Origin: Symsagittifera roscoffensis
Taxonomy: Eukaryota > Xenacoelomorpha > Acoela > Convolutidae
Assembly: GCF_963678635.1 (NCBI RefSeq)
Contig: NC_087068.1
Coordinates: 28,212,318-28,276,317 of the forward strand
DNA length: 64,000 nt
Direction: 5' to 3'
A program made the translations under genes and the position numbers. The notes below the pieces were generated by a model. The model was given only the letters and a program-made list of their open reading frames with translations. It was not told where the DNA came from and did no database searches. This document shows, in pieces, positions 12,201 to 22,996 of the stretch; the stretch's first letter is position 1, and each line of letters starts with the position of its first letter.

Positions 12201-15200
12201 CTTCATAACAATTTTTCAATGATAAACCCAATAACTAGAAAGTGGAAATCGGATATCCAATTAGGTATTTTTAGCTTATCAGGAACGCGCTTGAACCTAT
12301 TAGGTGTTTTTGTATATGGCCAGAATTTGCACATTATTCTCAAAATCTAAGCTTTCAATGTAATTTGCTCTTTCATGATTGGTTGAAGTTGAACAAAATG
12401 CTAAATTTCAACTGCATTTTCAAAGAAAACGGAAAATTTATGCTTGCGGTGTTTTTTTTTTTCAATCAATTTTCGGCGATTGAAATAATAGTTTCTGACA
12501 AATTGTTTCTTACCCTATTGAAAATATTGACTAATTGAAATCAAATAAAAAATAATAATGTACCATCGATCTACTTTTGCAAAGTTTGTGGAAGTTGAAA
12601 ATTGCCAATTTGGCCATGTTCTGGACTAACTCATGCCTAATTAGAAGATTTTGTTCAAAATGCTGGAAACGTGACGTGAAATGACAAAGCGTGGCAAATT
12701 ATCCGGCACAAAAAAAATGTTTCAAAGTGAATTGAGGCTGTTAATTGCTCATATTAATTTTCACACTTGATGTTTGATTTTGTTAAACAATTAGAGTTTT
12801 CCAATATTTTCTTTCCTTAAAACTGTTCGATATGAATTAAGGGACAATCGGAACATTCAGGGCGTTGCCCTGATAATGAGCAGTCTTGTTAATTGTTTAT
12901 GAGGCGATGAAAAAAATATTTTGAAGTCGAGAAGCAAAATGATAACCAACAGACAATAGAGAAAATCAAGAATTTCATCGAAATAGGATTTTTTCTGGAT
13001 TGTTTTTCCAATCTTGGTGTTTAAAAAGAGTGTTTTTATGACAAGCGTATTGGTCTCAGTTGACAGAAAAATAAAGAAGACAAACAAGTGCACTCTCGTG
13101 TTTCGCATTTAAAGCAAATGAATTTAATTTTTTCTGAACTTAATATTCAGTTTTTTTAAAATTCAATCAAATTAAGGAGAACCGCACTCAACTCTATTTG
13201 TTGTTTTTTCGCTCGGAAATTTAAACAAATGTTTTGACCGAAAAAAAGTTGAAGGCGTTTTCTTGAGACTTTAGTAAGGTTTGGAAGAGTGAAGTTTGTC
13301 TCTTTTTAGCAATGACTAGGAAACCATTTTAAAATAAAATCAAAAATCAAACTAAAAATAGTTTTCAGCATCAGTTTTTTGTCAAATATTTTCCCTCACA
13401 AGAAATACTTCCTGTGTAATTCTTTTCACTGGGTTCATTGACAATTGAAAGTAATTATTCTGAACTTCTTTAGTTTCGTTCACTGTAACGAAAAAGTTTT
13501 AATTCTAACTTGCATCGTTATTGCCACTTCAATTAAATTATAACTATCAAAAAAAAAGAAAGGACAAATCACGAAGAATTAAAAGTTAGCATGAACAACC
13601 TGAAAAGTTTTTCCTGAAAACAAGCAAACGGAACGATCTGAATAGCGCTATTCGACTTAATCATTGACTCTAAGAAACCATCAGGCAAGTCTCTAACTTA
13701 AGCGACGTTATCATTTCAAAACATGTATAGCCGGTGGCTGTGCAAGTAGCACAGAACGTTCCGACGATATTCTTAAAAAAGACGTTTTTTTAATTGATGA
13801 TTATTTTTGCTGGTCATATCATACATGGAGCTGGCGAATACCTAGAATTTAGGCATTATCGACAGTCAGAACAAAACAAGCCAACCAGGAAACGGTTTAA
13901 TTTAAAAATGATTTTTAAAAAATCAAAAAAAAATCTTCAATTTTTTGTTTAAGTTTTTTGCAAAAATTGTTTTGAATTTTTGACCTTTCTTTTTCTGACG
14001 ATGGGACAAAATTTTCGAAAAATAATTTTACCGGAGTTAAATTAAGGTTTTAGGGCTTATTCTTCTACAATAAGCCTGCTCGCCTGCTCGCTCGAATTTA
14101 GATTTAAACTCAAACAATTCAAACCGGCTTTTCTCGATACTGGAATAACGTTTTGCAAAATTATTAATTTTATTCGAATCAGGGCTAAAAGTGTTTTACT
14201 AAGATTTATTATTACCTCCATTAAGATAATTATTTGCGGTAAATAATTTTGGTTAAAAAAACAAACCTGATCTCTCACCTTATTTGCTCGAAATCAAACC
14301 AAATTTTAAAAATTTCAAACTGGTTTTTTCAACACTGAGAAAACTTTTAAAATATTTTTATTTCTTTCGAATTATTTTTCAAAGGGTTTTTATATGATAT
14401 ATTGCGTGACCCATTCGGTGAGTATTTGTGATACCTGATATTGTGTGGAAAACAAAGAGAAAATTATCGATGTTCATTGCCACAATAGCAAATTTATAAT
14501 TTCAGCGATTAAACAACGATAAAAACCAGTCAAAATGAGCAAAATTTGAAACTTTCCGGTGTTCGATACCGCAGCCATCAACTTTTTTTACATGAATGCT
14601 ACCTCTGCACCACCATTTCTTAGATCTGTACAAGTTATAAGATTTATTAACTCACAATATCATTTGAAAGTTTAAAGTTAAAATTGCGCTGATTTTCTAA
14701 AGATTTTCTAATGAATCATTATTGAATTTTCTCTGAAATATCGCAGGTTTAGCTGTGCAAAAACCCCTGAATTCTACATGTATCAGCGCCCCGGGATTCT
14801 ATTACCACCTATAGGTATATAGATGCAGGATTAAGAGGCAATGACTTAAACAATGACTTCTGAGCTACCCTGTGAAAATTTTTACCGCAAACAAATTGAT
14901 TTCCAATTGCGGGATTCATTTATATTTTCAATTTTGTCTTAAAGATTTATCAAAGGAAAATAAGGGATTTATATGCTCTTAAATGGTGATTTATTTACCT
15001 TCTTAATGTTTAAATCAAGGGATAAAATGAAGATTGTTCATGGGAACGAAGGTGATTTATAAAAATGAAGGTAGTTGAAAACGAAAAATTTTTTTAAAAA
15101 AGGGTGACTAAAAATTTAATTTAGAGGAGCAATATTTTTTAAATGTTCAGTATTGCGTTTGCTTGATTCAAAGAAAATTCTAGAATTCAGCGACAAAATA

Positions 15201-15594
15201 AATAACTGGCAAAAAGCGGTGTAATCTACAGTCAAATAATGGGATCTGAACTATACTACCAAAGTACCCAAGCTTCGTGCCGTAAGGTTTATTTTGATTG
15301 TTTTGATGAATTGTCAAAAACCTTACGACCTACAATTTAGAAATTTCGAAAAACTCAGATTGTTGGCGTCAGAATTCTTGTACAGCTAGCCCAAAAAATT
15401 AACACTTACCCTAGACTAATGAATACAGTCCACGGATGTTGGCTAATGTCAACCGACTTGCCGTTGATGATTCGGTCGCTTGAGATCAATTTGTACTTAG
15501 AAGTCGAACTCTCATTCCGATCGGATGAGTAATCATAGTCGTAGAAGTGACCTCGGAAGTAGTCGTAGTCGTAATCACTAACCATGCCACTGAC
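1901..15594 (-). CDS. Trypsin-like S1 serine protease gene (six exons found; 5' end missing)
   Basis: This is a chymotrypsin-fold endopeptidase gene, probably for a secreted zymogen. Exons in coding order are complement 15410-15594, 9399-9442, 5919-6094, 3246-3407, 2563-2737 and 1901-2091, ending in TAA. All junctions are GT-AG and their phases agree (2, 1, 0, 0, 1). The activation site is R followed by IING. The CGGAIL strand, the catalytic His in VTARHC, the Asp in YIDCALILL and the Ser in GGDSGG are all present. Asp lies six residues before the Ser (position 189), and Gly aligns with 216 and 226, which predicts cleavage after Arg/Lys. The usual 214-216 SWG is replaced by TAG, which is unusual. 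The pre-activation region is rich in Tyr and Asp. The signal-peptide exon was not found upstream of 15594. Introns of about 6 kb and 3.3 kb are packed with repeats. Confidence 0.88.
2563..2737 (-). CDS. Serine protease exon with catalytic Ser
   Basis: The acceptor is CATTTAG and the donor is TCAG|GTGCCC; the exon is 175 bp and ends in phase 1. It encodes DDSCITDQ, the strand with the Cys136-Cys201 class cysteine, then MCGGG and DACGGDSGGPLEC. The Asp of DAC is position 189, at the base of the S1 pocket. Reading past the donor meets a stop within about 20 codons, which supports the splice. Confidence 0.9.
3246..3407 (-). CDS. Serine protease exon with VTGWG core
   Basis: A 162-bp phase 0-0 exon between a TTTAG acceptor and a CAG|GTAAGT donor. 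It encodes VGPIALP, the proline strand after the catalytic Asp, and VGDVMVVTGWG, the conserved turn before the autolysis loop. It ends PELVQ, matching the LP..LQ strand of the family. Confidence 0.9.
3595..3642 (-). mobile_element. Helitron/Helentron-like 3' end fragment
   Basis: This short relic carries the family signature: a stem with loop (imperfect here) next to GTTCCGACT, ending AAGACTGCTCG on this strand. The body of the element is missing. Confidence 0.5.
3846..4665 (-). mobile_element. Helentron/HINE-like non-autonomous element, interrupted
   Basis: The hairpin end lies at 3846-3890 and the 5'-type end, carrying GAAAGTCGGAAC, at 4651-4662. Between them are the family landmarks: CCCCACACGCC, AAGCTTCTTTCAACCAATTTGG, the AT-rich 'GAAATATATCG' block, TAACTTTACG and GTCTGAAG. 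Roughly 4363-4640 does not align with the other copies and looks like inserted or diverged DNA rich in AATATCTTTTTA repeats. There is no coding capacity. Confidence 0.6.
4824..5192. repeat. Dispersed repeat, copy 1
   Basis: This stretch aligns with 14466-14798 in the same orientation. Shared blocks include ATCGATGTTCATTGC, AATAGCAAATTT, CGCA.CCATCA, TACCTCTGC, TCATTTGAAAG, TCGCAGGTTTAGCT and TGAATTATACATG.ATCAGCGC. It has no open frame, no visible terminal repeats and no tRNA-like promoter. The class is unknown. Confidence 0.6.
5919..6094 (-). CDS. Serine protease exon with catalytic His and Asp
   Basis: The acceptor is TTTTAG and the donor is CAG|GTATGA. The exon begins VTARHCVDP (catalytic His57 and the Cys42-Cys58 disulphide) and ends YIDCALILLQ, the DIALL-type motif that carries the catalytic Asp102. 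Between them, GEVIYGS and YTIAFDQWDII fit the usual loop and strand order. The exon is 176 bp: two bases finish a split codon, then come 58 codons ending in phase 0. Confidence 0.9.
6473..6541. repeat. CATA/TATA microsatellite
   Basis: A run of CATACATA units with intermixed TATATACATA, inside the first large protease intron region. Just upstream, 6255-6279 holds a short CATTTG hexamer run. Confidence 0.85.
7716..8475. mobile_element. Small inverted-repeat element (about 760 bp)
   Basis: The outer ends CCCGGGTTGACC (7716-7727) and GGTCAACCCGGG (8464-8475) are exact inverted repeats. Just inside, TTATCATACAATT is mirrored by AATTGTATGATAAG. No transposase is present; a 118-codon plus frame at 8128-8484 looks like chance. 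A second copy of the left end (TTTGACCTCCATACACTGAAAATGC) lies at 57091-57150 in the calmodulin-like gene. Confidence 0.6.
8866..8955 (+). mobile_element. Helentron-like 3' end fragment
   Basis: It has TGCTCCATAAACCTTAAAAGGC, then AGTCGGAAC, the perfect hairpin CAGGGCTTCGCCCTG and the terminal ATACGAGCAGTCTTG. The 5' part is absent. Confidence 0.65.
9169..9290. repeat. (TA)n tract and diverged right end of the 1103-1757 element
   Basis: A TA run (9169-9197) is followed by CGATTATAATGGCAACATTTTT and AATATAACC, then TTTTTATCC, ending near GTGCAGGCGG. The order matches the right end of the foldback element at 1670-1760, with many substitutions. Confidence 0.45.
9399..9442 (-). CDS. Serine protease 44-bp micro-exon (CGGAIL strand)
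   Basis: A TTTCAG acceptor precedes 44 bp encoding SGQLCGGAILRNDL plus one base at each end, followed by a GTGCGT donor. The first base completes the Gly codon left split by the 15410-15594 exon. The last base completes the Ile before VTARHC in the 5919-6094 exon. CGG(S/A)IL is the invariant strand with the Cys42 disulphide in S1 proteases. Without this exon the flanking exons are out of phase, so phase and motif support it independently. Confidence 0.85.
12844..12890 (+). mobile_element. Helentron-like 3' end fragment
   Basis: ATCGGAACATTCAGGGC, the hairpin with GTT loop and GCCCTG, then GAGCAGTCTTGTT. Only the terminal signature remains. Confidence 0.55.
14466..14798. repeat. Dispersed repeat, copy 2
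   Basis: Second copy of the repeat at 4824-5192, same orientation, diverged by substitutions and small indels. It ends near CATGTATCAGCGCCC. Both copies lie in protease introns. Confidence 0.6.
15410..15594 (-). CDS. Serine protease exon: propeptide and activation site
   Basis: The exon runs from an AG acceptor (15595-15596) to a GTAAGT donor (15404-15409) and ends in phase 2. It encodes a Tyr/Asp-rich stretch with repeated DYDYDY and YDYDY, then SSDR, the activation bond R-I and the new N-terminus IINGKSVDISQHPWTVFI. The HPWTVFI block is the standard first strand of the S1 domain. The first frame codon is GTC, so at least one more 5' exon is expected. Confidence 0.85.
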
Positions 15595-16000
15595 CTATGA
15601 TTATTTTGAAAACATTTTTTTATTGTTTGACAGTTTTTTTTTGCAGATTCTGACAATGTGTCTTATCCTGAGAACTTAAACGGTAAAACTTATTAGTTTT
15701 ATTTCTGTAGAAAAACTGTTAAATTGTTCTAATATTTCCCACATTTCTATTTTTTTTGGAGTTTTTTGAACATGAAGCTCACTTGTTCTAGAGATATTTC
15801 TACAGAACATCGGGATTCATAATTATTCGAAAGGAAACTTCTCATTTTTATTATTTCAAAAAAACTTAATGTCTTAAGCTGTGTCGATCTGAAACTCAAA
15901 ACTTGCATATGAACACTGACAAAAGGTTTAAGTTTTCTTCACCAGCTGAAAGAATATGATCAAATTTTATTGCTTAAGACATACATTATTAAAAATATTA

Positions 16001-16047
16001 AACTTTTTCTCTGTAGTTATAACTACAGATAACTACAGAGAAAAGTT
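16001..16047. repeat. Strong hairpin
   Basis: The left arm AACTTTTTCTCTGTAGTTAT (16001-16020) and right arm ATAACTACAGAGAAAAGTT (16029-16047) pair almost perfectly around an 8-base loop. The loop AACTACAG repeats the arm core, so GTAGTTATAACTAC at the left is itself a palindrome. Confidence 0.7.
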
Positions 16048-19000
16048 AATATGAAGACTTGTTTCCAACGAAACGCAGGCCCAACCCCGATATTTTACTA
16101 TATATAGTTGCGCAGATTGGTACTTTAAAATTAATAAATCTAAGTTTTTGCTCTGACCATTCAAAACGGGAAGAATTTCTTGGTTTTCACGCAAAATCAG
16201 GTACCGCAAATAATCATCGGAATGGGTCAAGTGATTTACAAACTTGAAGCCCTTTCAGTCGTGATTCAAAAGACTTGAAATATTTTTCAAAGAAATTCTC
16301 ATTTTTGAGAAAAACTGGTTTCAATTTTTGATTTTTAGTTAAATTTTGAGCGAGTGAAGCGAGCGAGAAGGCTTGCATTAGCTTATTAATGCTTAACTTA
16401 AGCCCTGAAAACTAATTTTACTTGATTAAAATTAGTTTTTGGAATTTTCAACGCCCTTTTTTTCGGAAAAAAAAACGATTCAAAAAAAAAGTACATTTTC
16501 TGAAAAAAAAAATCGAAACAGATTGCACACATTGATTCTTTTGTTTTTCTAGTCATTATTCGACAAAAACTGCTATCCAATTTGTTTATTTTACTATGAT
16601 TGTCGAACATTCTCAGGTTCGACAGTCATGATTTTTATTTAGATCCTCTGATCTTACCACGCAGAAAATACTGCACGAATTCGGGAAAAAAATCATTCTT
16701 TGTTTGTATTTTGTAAATACTAGAGTTCGAACACTCTATCTATCCTTGTGTCTACTCAAAAATTGTTATAACTTTGAGTGATATAAATTTTAAAAGTCCC
16801 CAAAAGCATGGTTTTTTTTCTGATTATCAACTCTAAAAAAACTTTTCGATTTTAGTTATAACTGCAAAGAAATGAAAAACATACTACTCTTCTGTTGCCT
16901 TCATTCGAAGGTTGTTAAAGACATCAACTTTTTAAAATTTCTTCCATATAAATTACATCAATAGTTAGAAAATTTCATAGCAACAAAATTGAATAATAGT
17001 TCGAAGATCAACTCACTGGATCAACCAGATTGAAGCATATTAAGCTCAAAATTTGTAATTTTTTGATTGTTTTTCTCTCTGTATTTACAGTTGCTTGGAA
17101 CATTTGGAAACACGTTCTTCTTTGTTTCATAACTGTCACTTGGTTTAATGAGCCATGTGTCTTAGTTTTCTACAGCCTATACATACTGGACGACATTTAA
17201 TACGCATCAAAAAAATTGGATTTAACTTTTTTTTCGGTGTGATTACTTTACTAGTGGGCGAAATTAATCGCAAATTTAAATTTCACTCTCCAAAATGCCT
17301 GTTTTTAATGTCCAGTTTAAGCAACATTCAATTCAGTTTTGATTACTTTTTTTTTACATATACCAAGAGCAAATGATCAGAGCTACCCTCTATGTAAAAT
17401 ACCAATATTTCTTTTAAAAAACTGACAAATGTAATGAAAAGGCCAGATTTCCTTGTCGGCTCTTAGTTTTTCAACCTTGACAAGGATTATCTTGATAAGT
17501 CTTTAAAACAAAATGTAGGTAACTTCATTGAGAGTAATTTTGAGCATTTGCTCTCGGTCTATGTAAAATTTTTGATCAAAACTGAAGTAAATGTTGTCAA
17601 AATGGACCTTGAAAAGAGAGTAAAGAATTTAAGAGAGTAAAGAATTGAGTGTAAATCTAAATGACTAATTTGATGCCTGAAATTAATCAAAAATACGTTG
17701 ATTATGAGAAAAAATGTGTGGAGGGATTATCATTGGTTTTTTTTCCAATCTTTTGACCTTAAGAAGGCAAGAAAGTTGCTGAATTTAGGTGGAAATTAGA
17801 GTCAGCACAGACCAACTTTTACATTTTATTTTTTTCAGAAATAAAATTTTATCGTTTTTTCAGTGACAAATTAAAATTGTGAGTTGTGTTTTTTGGTCAG
17901 GCTTTTCAAAATTTGCTTGGAATTTAACTAGTTTTCATGCAAAATTTCGAATAAAAATTACCCCTTTAAAACAGGTCAATTCATTTGATTCAAATATCAA
18001 AAAGTAAACCGGATCAAGTGATAAGGAATAAACATTAATTGAACCCGCCTACCTGTTTAAAATTAAATCATGACTCATTTCAAAAGTGTAACTTTGTTTC
18101 AAAGTTTTGCAAAAACAATTGCATTACAAGAAAGCTGGTGAAATTGGTCCTCAATTGTCCTCAACATTTCCTGGCTAAAGTTAACGAAATACGATGTAAA
18201 CGAAACTGAAAATTGCGTCTTAGTTCAGTTTATCCGGCGTGTTAAATCACCTGTATAGTGATTTTTTCAGCACAAAATTCAGTGAAGAATCCAAAACCGA
18301 AAAATTATGAGTTATCATAAAAATTAATCAAATTAATGAATAATATAATCATAATTCCGCAGACTACTACAAAAAGAATATCTTCAAAAATCCAAATATT
18401 TGTGAAAAGAGAGGGGATTCAACAGAAATGTGTTTGAAAATACCATGTATGTTGTAACAAGTCAAAAACAAACATGCATGTCAAAACAACTCTTGAAAAA
18501 ACGTCTCGAAAAAACTGGGATATCGAACTTTGATTGTCGCTCAGTATATATTGCCAAGTATAACAGCAACAACGGCAATATATATTATAATGGCCACTTT
18601 TTGTTGAAAATGCTAGGGCACATCGTAGGATGAAATAGCGGAGTTTCTTGCAAAGTATAATGCATAAATTCAAATTTCATTACAATTATGCAACCTCAAA
18701 CTATGGTCTCATTGACCACATTTTTTGAAAACACTTGTCAATTAGAGTATTCTTTGCCTGATTAGTACACAACTCGGTTATCGAATTTTTAGAAAACTTG
18801 TTCAATTGGTTTCTCACAGAATGGAAGTTCAAAAAAGATCACTTTTGTTAGCGCCGTTATACCTGTAAGCAATGAAAAAACAACTGCAATTTTTTACAAT
18901 TTTTTTTGAAAGTTATGAAATAGACAAGCAAAAGCTATATATTGCTGCGAGAAATTTTGTAATCAGATCGATGCACGCGGTGTCGTGATGTGAACAAGTG

Positions 19001-20016
19001 TCGAGATGCAATATTTTTTTACTTGTCTAGTATAGAACAAATATTAAAAAATTTAACAAAACACACATTTGAAAAAGATTTCAGGATAAGATGCATATTG
19101 TCTTTTCTATTTTGTTTTGGCTGATTGCTTTAGTAAAAACATTGCAAAAAAATAGCACATGTTCAGTACATTTCACTTCCATATTTCAAAAGCTAGTGCC
19201 TCATTTAAAACATTTTTCAAAATTTGAAAAACTAGTGCAGCATTTCAAACACGTGAAATATTTCTAACAACAACTTGAAATTATTATATTAGTAATTGAT
19301 ATATCAAATCAAAATGAGATTCATTTTTGGAGTAGAACAAGTCTAAAAAGATTTTTGGGAGAGCTATTACGAGAATGAGCATAGATAATTTGCCTTGACG
19401 CATGTGTGCATTAAACCAATAATTAAAAAACCATAACAAAAGTTGATGATTTTAAGGCATACTATTGACTACAAACCGTGAATATAATCAATAAATAAAA
19501 TTAAATTAAAATATTTCAAAAAATGACATTTGTTTCTAAACTCTTTCGTCCGGTAATTTTTTTTGCTACGGAACCAGTTTTTCTCTTTTTTGAAAATCAT
19601 CAGATCTTAGCAAAAACACTAACTAAAAAATTAATTCGTTTTTCACGCCTTCCCCTCTAAATCCTCCACTGTGTGTGTCTATCTCAATCAATATCTCGAA
19701 TTATCTAGTGTTTCAATCTTGGAAAATCTTGAAAAGATATTGTGAAAGTGTGTTTTTTGAAGTGCGGAATTCAAGATCTTCTCTAAATATACATAGTCCC
19801 ATGGACCAGAAAACTTTAGCAAGATCATTGCAAATTTGTGCATTATCTTGTCAATTGTTTTTAAATTTGTAAAGTTTGGTAAATTAAATTTTACAAGAAC
19901 TTTTCTGCCCATATTTTGTCCTGCTGAATATCTAGTTTGCAGCAATTGGAAGTTTTTGATTTATAAAAAAAACTCCCTTTGAATTTGTCGGAACATTTTG
20001 AACATTAGTTGTGGTA

Positions 20017-20797
20017 AGATTGCTCGTCTCAGGGCCAAAACTAGAATGCTCCGAGTGCCTGTTAAGATATATGCAGTGTTCGTTTTAAAAAAAAACGATG
20101 CCGTTTCAAAAAAATAAATATCAAAATGTTTTTTTTTGAGATTTTTTGAATTTAATCTCACTCACGCTGTGTATGAAACAATTGATATCTTTTGCATACA
20201 GCAAAACTTTAAATAGACCAAAAAGTAATAGCATATGCGTAGTGCTCAAAAGTTATTATGCCATGTTGGTTGTTACGATTTCTTAAATTTGGCCGATTAA
20301 TTTTTTGATCAGTCAAGAAAGATTTTTTCTGCGAAAGAATAATTCGTATATTTTCGGCTTCTATCAGATCATGCAAAATGCAGATATTTTTTACACTTTC
20401 ATACATAATTACAGTGTAAGTGGCTACCTGTGGCACGCTGTGTAAGGAACAAAATGATATTTTTTGCATACAGCAGAACTTTAAGTAGACCAAATAATAA
20501 ATCTCAGCTCAATTTGGAACGATTTCTATCATGGATTAAATCACCGCTTACGCTTTGATAGCGCGAAATATATCGCACGTTTATTGTCTCAATTTGGTTT
20601 TTAAACCCACATTTGGTCTTTAAACTTGGTGATCACAGGTGAGCAAAAAACGATCACAAGTGTATAATTTTGTTTAAAATTTGAGCTCAAGATAACAACA
20701 CAACAATGGCTATTTGAAAGGTCGAGTTATGACTGAAGAAATAAACCACCCCGAGCACAAATATTCCGCCATTTTCATCAAAATTCGGAACAACAAT
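20017..20797 (-). mobile_element. Helentron-like element, diverged
   Basis: A degenerate hairpin end lies at 20017-20060 (GCTCGTCTCAGGGCC, GAATGCTCCGAGTGCC). The body is at 20515-20760, with CAATTTGGAACGATTTCT, GCGCGAAATATATCGC, GATCACAAGTG and CACCCCGAGCACAAATATTC. The 5'-type end AAATTCGGAACAACAATT lies at 20780-20797. About 450 bp between hairpin and body do not match other copies. Confidence 0.5.
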
Positions 20798-21065
20798 TCA
20801 ATGTGTTGGTGTTAAATAATTTTTCACACAAATTTTTCAATAAACCTGTAGCCATTTAAATAATTGGTCTGTCTTTTTGAAAAAAAGGACCGAGTTTGTG
20901 CTCTGTTTTTTTTCTGTTTTTCTCCAGACAAATTTAGACTTTATAACTGGCAATTTTTGAAAATTTTTGTTTAACATTTAAAAAAGTTGTTGTCCTGAGT
21001 TCAATTTCAAAAAGATGTTTTACCTGTGCATATGTTCTGTAGGTTTTTAGGGGCGATCGCGAAAA

Positions 21066-21295
21066 TCTAAAAATGGCAATTCTTGGTCGCAAGAGTCTGG
21101 ACATACCAAATATGAGTCGCGATGTTTTGGTCGCGCCACCTCTGTTTCGGTCGCGAAAGTCGCGATGGATCATCATGGTCGCGAAAGTCTGGAAATGCCA
21201 GGTTTTGATCGCAAAATCTGGACATTCTTAATTTTGGTCTGGAAAGTTTTGACATGGCAAAATTTCGTCGCGAAAGTGTGGACAAGAGTCTGGGA
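21066..21295. repeat. Degenerate minisatellite (GGTCGCGAAAGTCTGGACAT)
   Basis: The stretch has seven to nine imperfect units of about 20-40 bp. Each has a TTTTGGTCGCGAAAG core and often TCTGGACATGCCAAA. The GC-rich core stands out against AT-rich surroundings. Overlapping minus-strand frames reading RFRDQN/RPK-like repeats are by-products of the period. Confidence 0.6.
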
Positions 21296-21740
21296 CCTCG
21301 ACCCGGGTAGCAGCTTTTCAAAAGTTATATTCGCGCAATTGTTTGTGTTCAGTTCAAATTCTTTTGTTTGAAAACATATCAAACCTAGATAAGGCCCACT
21401 CAAAGGACGGAAAATTTGTGTATTTCTCATCTTACAGAAAAGATGTCTTTTGAGCTGGCTAAAAATTAGTTTTCAAGCAATAATTCGACAGAATCGCTGA
21501 AACTGTAGTAATATAAAGCTTCATAAAGCTTTTTATAGAGTATCATAAAGCTTTTTTTTTTTACAAATTATGTCAATATTCGAATCCTCTTTAGGTTCCA
21601 GACAAGCACAAGCAATCAAAAGTGAATACGTCTCGACTTTTTTGCGTCTGAACTTACGTACACATCAAAAAACTATAATTTCGGACCTAAAAGTTTTTTC
21701 TAATAAGCCCGTAATTTTTGGGGCAGTTTCGAAATATTCA

Positions 21741-21986
21741 TGTCATACCGTGTTGTACGAGTTTTTACTGAATCCGTACGGGTTGGGAACTAGGTTGGTA
21801 ACTCAATGACGAATAAAAAATAACTGAATCATATTCTCTTAAATCGTGTTCTGAGAGTTCAGTGCACTTAGCATAACGGACTGGCCTTGTCGCTCAACGT
21901 CAGTTGACCTGCGGTACAGATTAAATTATTATGTTTAATTTTTTATTTGTACGTCACTAGCTTAATGCCAATTCTGCCGGATGACA
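21741..21986 (-). repeat. 3' LTR of Ty3/gypsy element A
   Basis: The 246-bp LTR has exact short inverted ends, TGTCAT at 21741 and ATGACA at 21981-21986. It aligns end to end, at roughly 80% by eye, with the 246-bp LTRs at 31081, 36223, 40656, 45798 and 50950. A polypurine tract abuts it on the internal side, which fixes the element's minus orientation. Confidence 0.85.
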
Positions 21987-21996
21987 TTCCCCCTCT
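21987..21996 (-). other. Polypurine tract of element A
   Basis: The minus-strand sequence is AGAGGGGGAA, immediately before the 3' LTR, as expected for the plus-strand DNA primer of an LTR retrotransposon. Confidence 0.8.
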
Positions 21997-22996
21997 GAAC
22001 AGGAAATTTTTGAGTTTCGAGTTCCTGTGGGACTGATAAAGTTTAAATTTTGAGTTCATGTATCCCCTTGGGACTTTTAGCTATCTAGCTTTTCAGTGGG
22101 TTCCTTCAATTGTTTTTTGTGTTGCTTCGCTTGCGCCTCCTCGCCTTGCTTCGTGTCGGTGCTGATTTCATCATTTTCATCTTCATTGTTGCTTCTCATG
22201 CGCTTCGGTCGTATTGCTTTATTCGTCTGTCGCCGGTATCTCGTGACTTTTTGTGATTTCTTTCTTTTCTGTCATCTCTATCGTTTCTCTTTTCGGGCTG
22301 TCGGTTGGAGTTACAAGGTCTATTACGCTTATTGTATCTTGTTTGCCACTTGGTTTAATCGTCTTAAAATGTTTAATGCAGGCAATAAGTTCGGGGGAAT
22401 TTTCCTTAAGCCTCATTTCGTGGACAAAACTAGAGATGCTGCTGGATTGATATTGTTTTTGGATTGTTTTTTCGGACGAATCAATGTTGAACTGTTTCTG
22501 TTGGATACTGTTTATCGGGACTGGATTGCCTTACGCCTTGGCCAACGTTGATTGCCCTATCCGCGTTGTTTGTGATGTCTGTGGCTGAGTTTGTGGAGGC
22601 GTCTTTTTGACGTCTATCCGTTTCGGCGAGGGCGCCATATCTGGTTGTTTAGGAGTCGTTTTTCCTGATTGTTTCCGGGTTTCAATTTTTTTCCTTCTGG
22701 CACTGAAGTCTTCCTTCATTGCAATTCCTTTCGGGACAGTTTTTTGGGCAGGCCTGTTTGTTCATCTTCTTTAAACATTGGGTGTTGGGGCACGTTTGGC
22801 TAATCATTATCTAAAAAACGAAAACATGGACCTGTACGTCTTGCAGACTTGTATGCGTCATAGTCGCTTAATCGTGATGATCTACACGGTCCGTAGATAG
22901 ACGGGTTTGGTACAAAGACAAATCCTTTGTTCCTTAGCAACCTAGGTTGTTTTCCTCTAGTCTGTACCCAAGCTTTATGTGACGTATAAATCTATC

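Larger units (their letters stand above)
9443..15409. other. Long protease intron, no gene recognised
   Basis: Six kilobases of AT-rich intron between the activation exon and the micro-exon of the protease. It holds a Helentron-like end at 12844-12890, copy 2 of a dispersed repeat at 14466-14798, and many poly-T/poly-A runs. I see no other exon-like motif. Confidence 0.5.
15595..21060. other. No gene recognised upstream of the protease
   Basis: The first protease exon should lie here or further right, but I could not find a convincing ATG plus hydrophobic signal with a matching donor. The stretch is AT-rich, with a hairpin at 16001-16047 and a Helentron-like relic at 20017-20797. Short frames in it carry no motif I know. 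Confidence 0.4.

Noticed and set aside
22096-22551. 151-codon plus-strand frame, the second longest open stretch on the window
   Set aside because: It lies antisense to the gypsy internal region between LTR and pol, is Phe/Ser/Cys-rich from reversed poly-purine text, and has no motif. Treated as a shadow.
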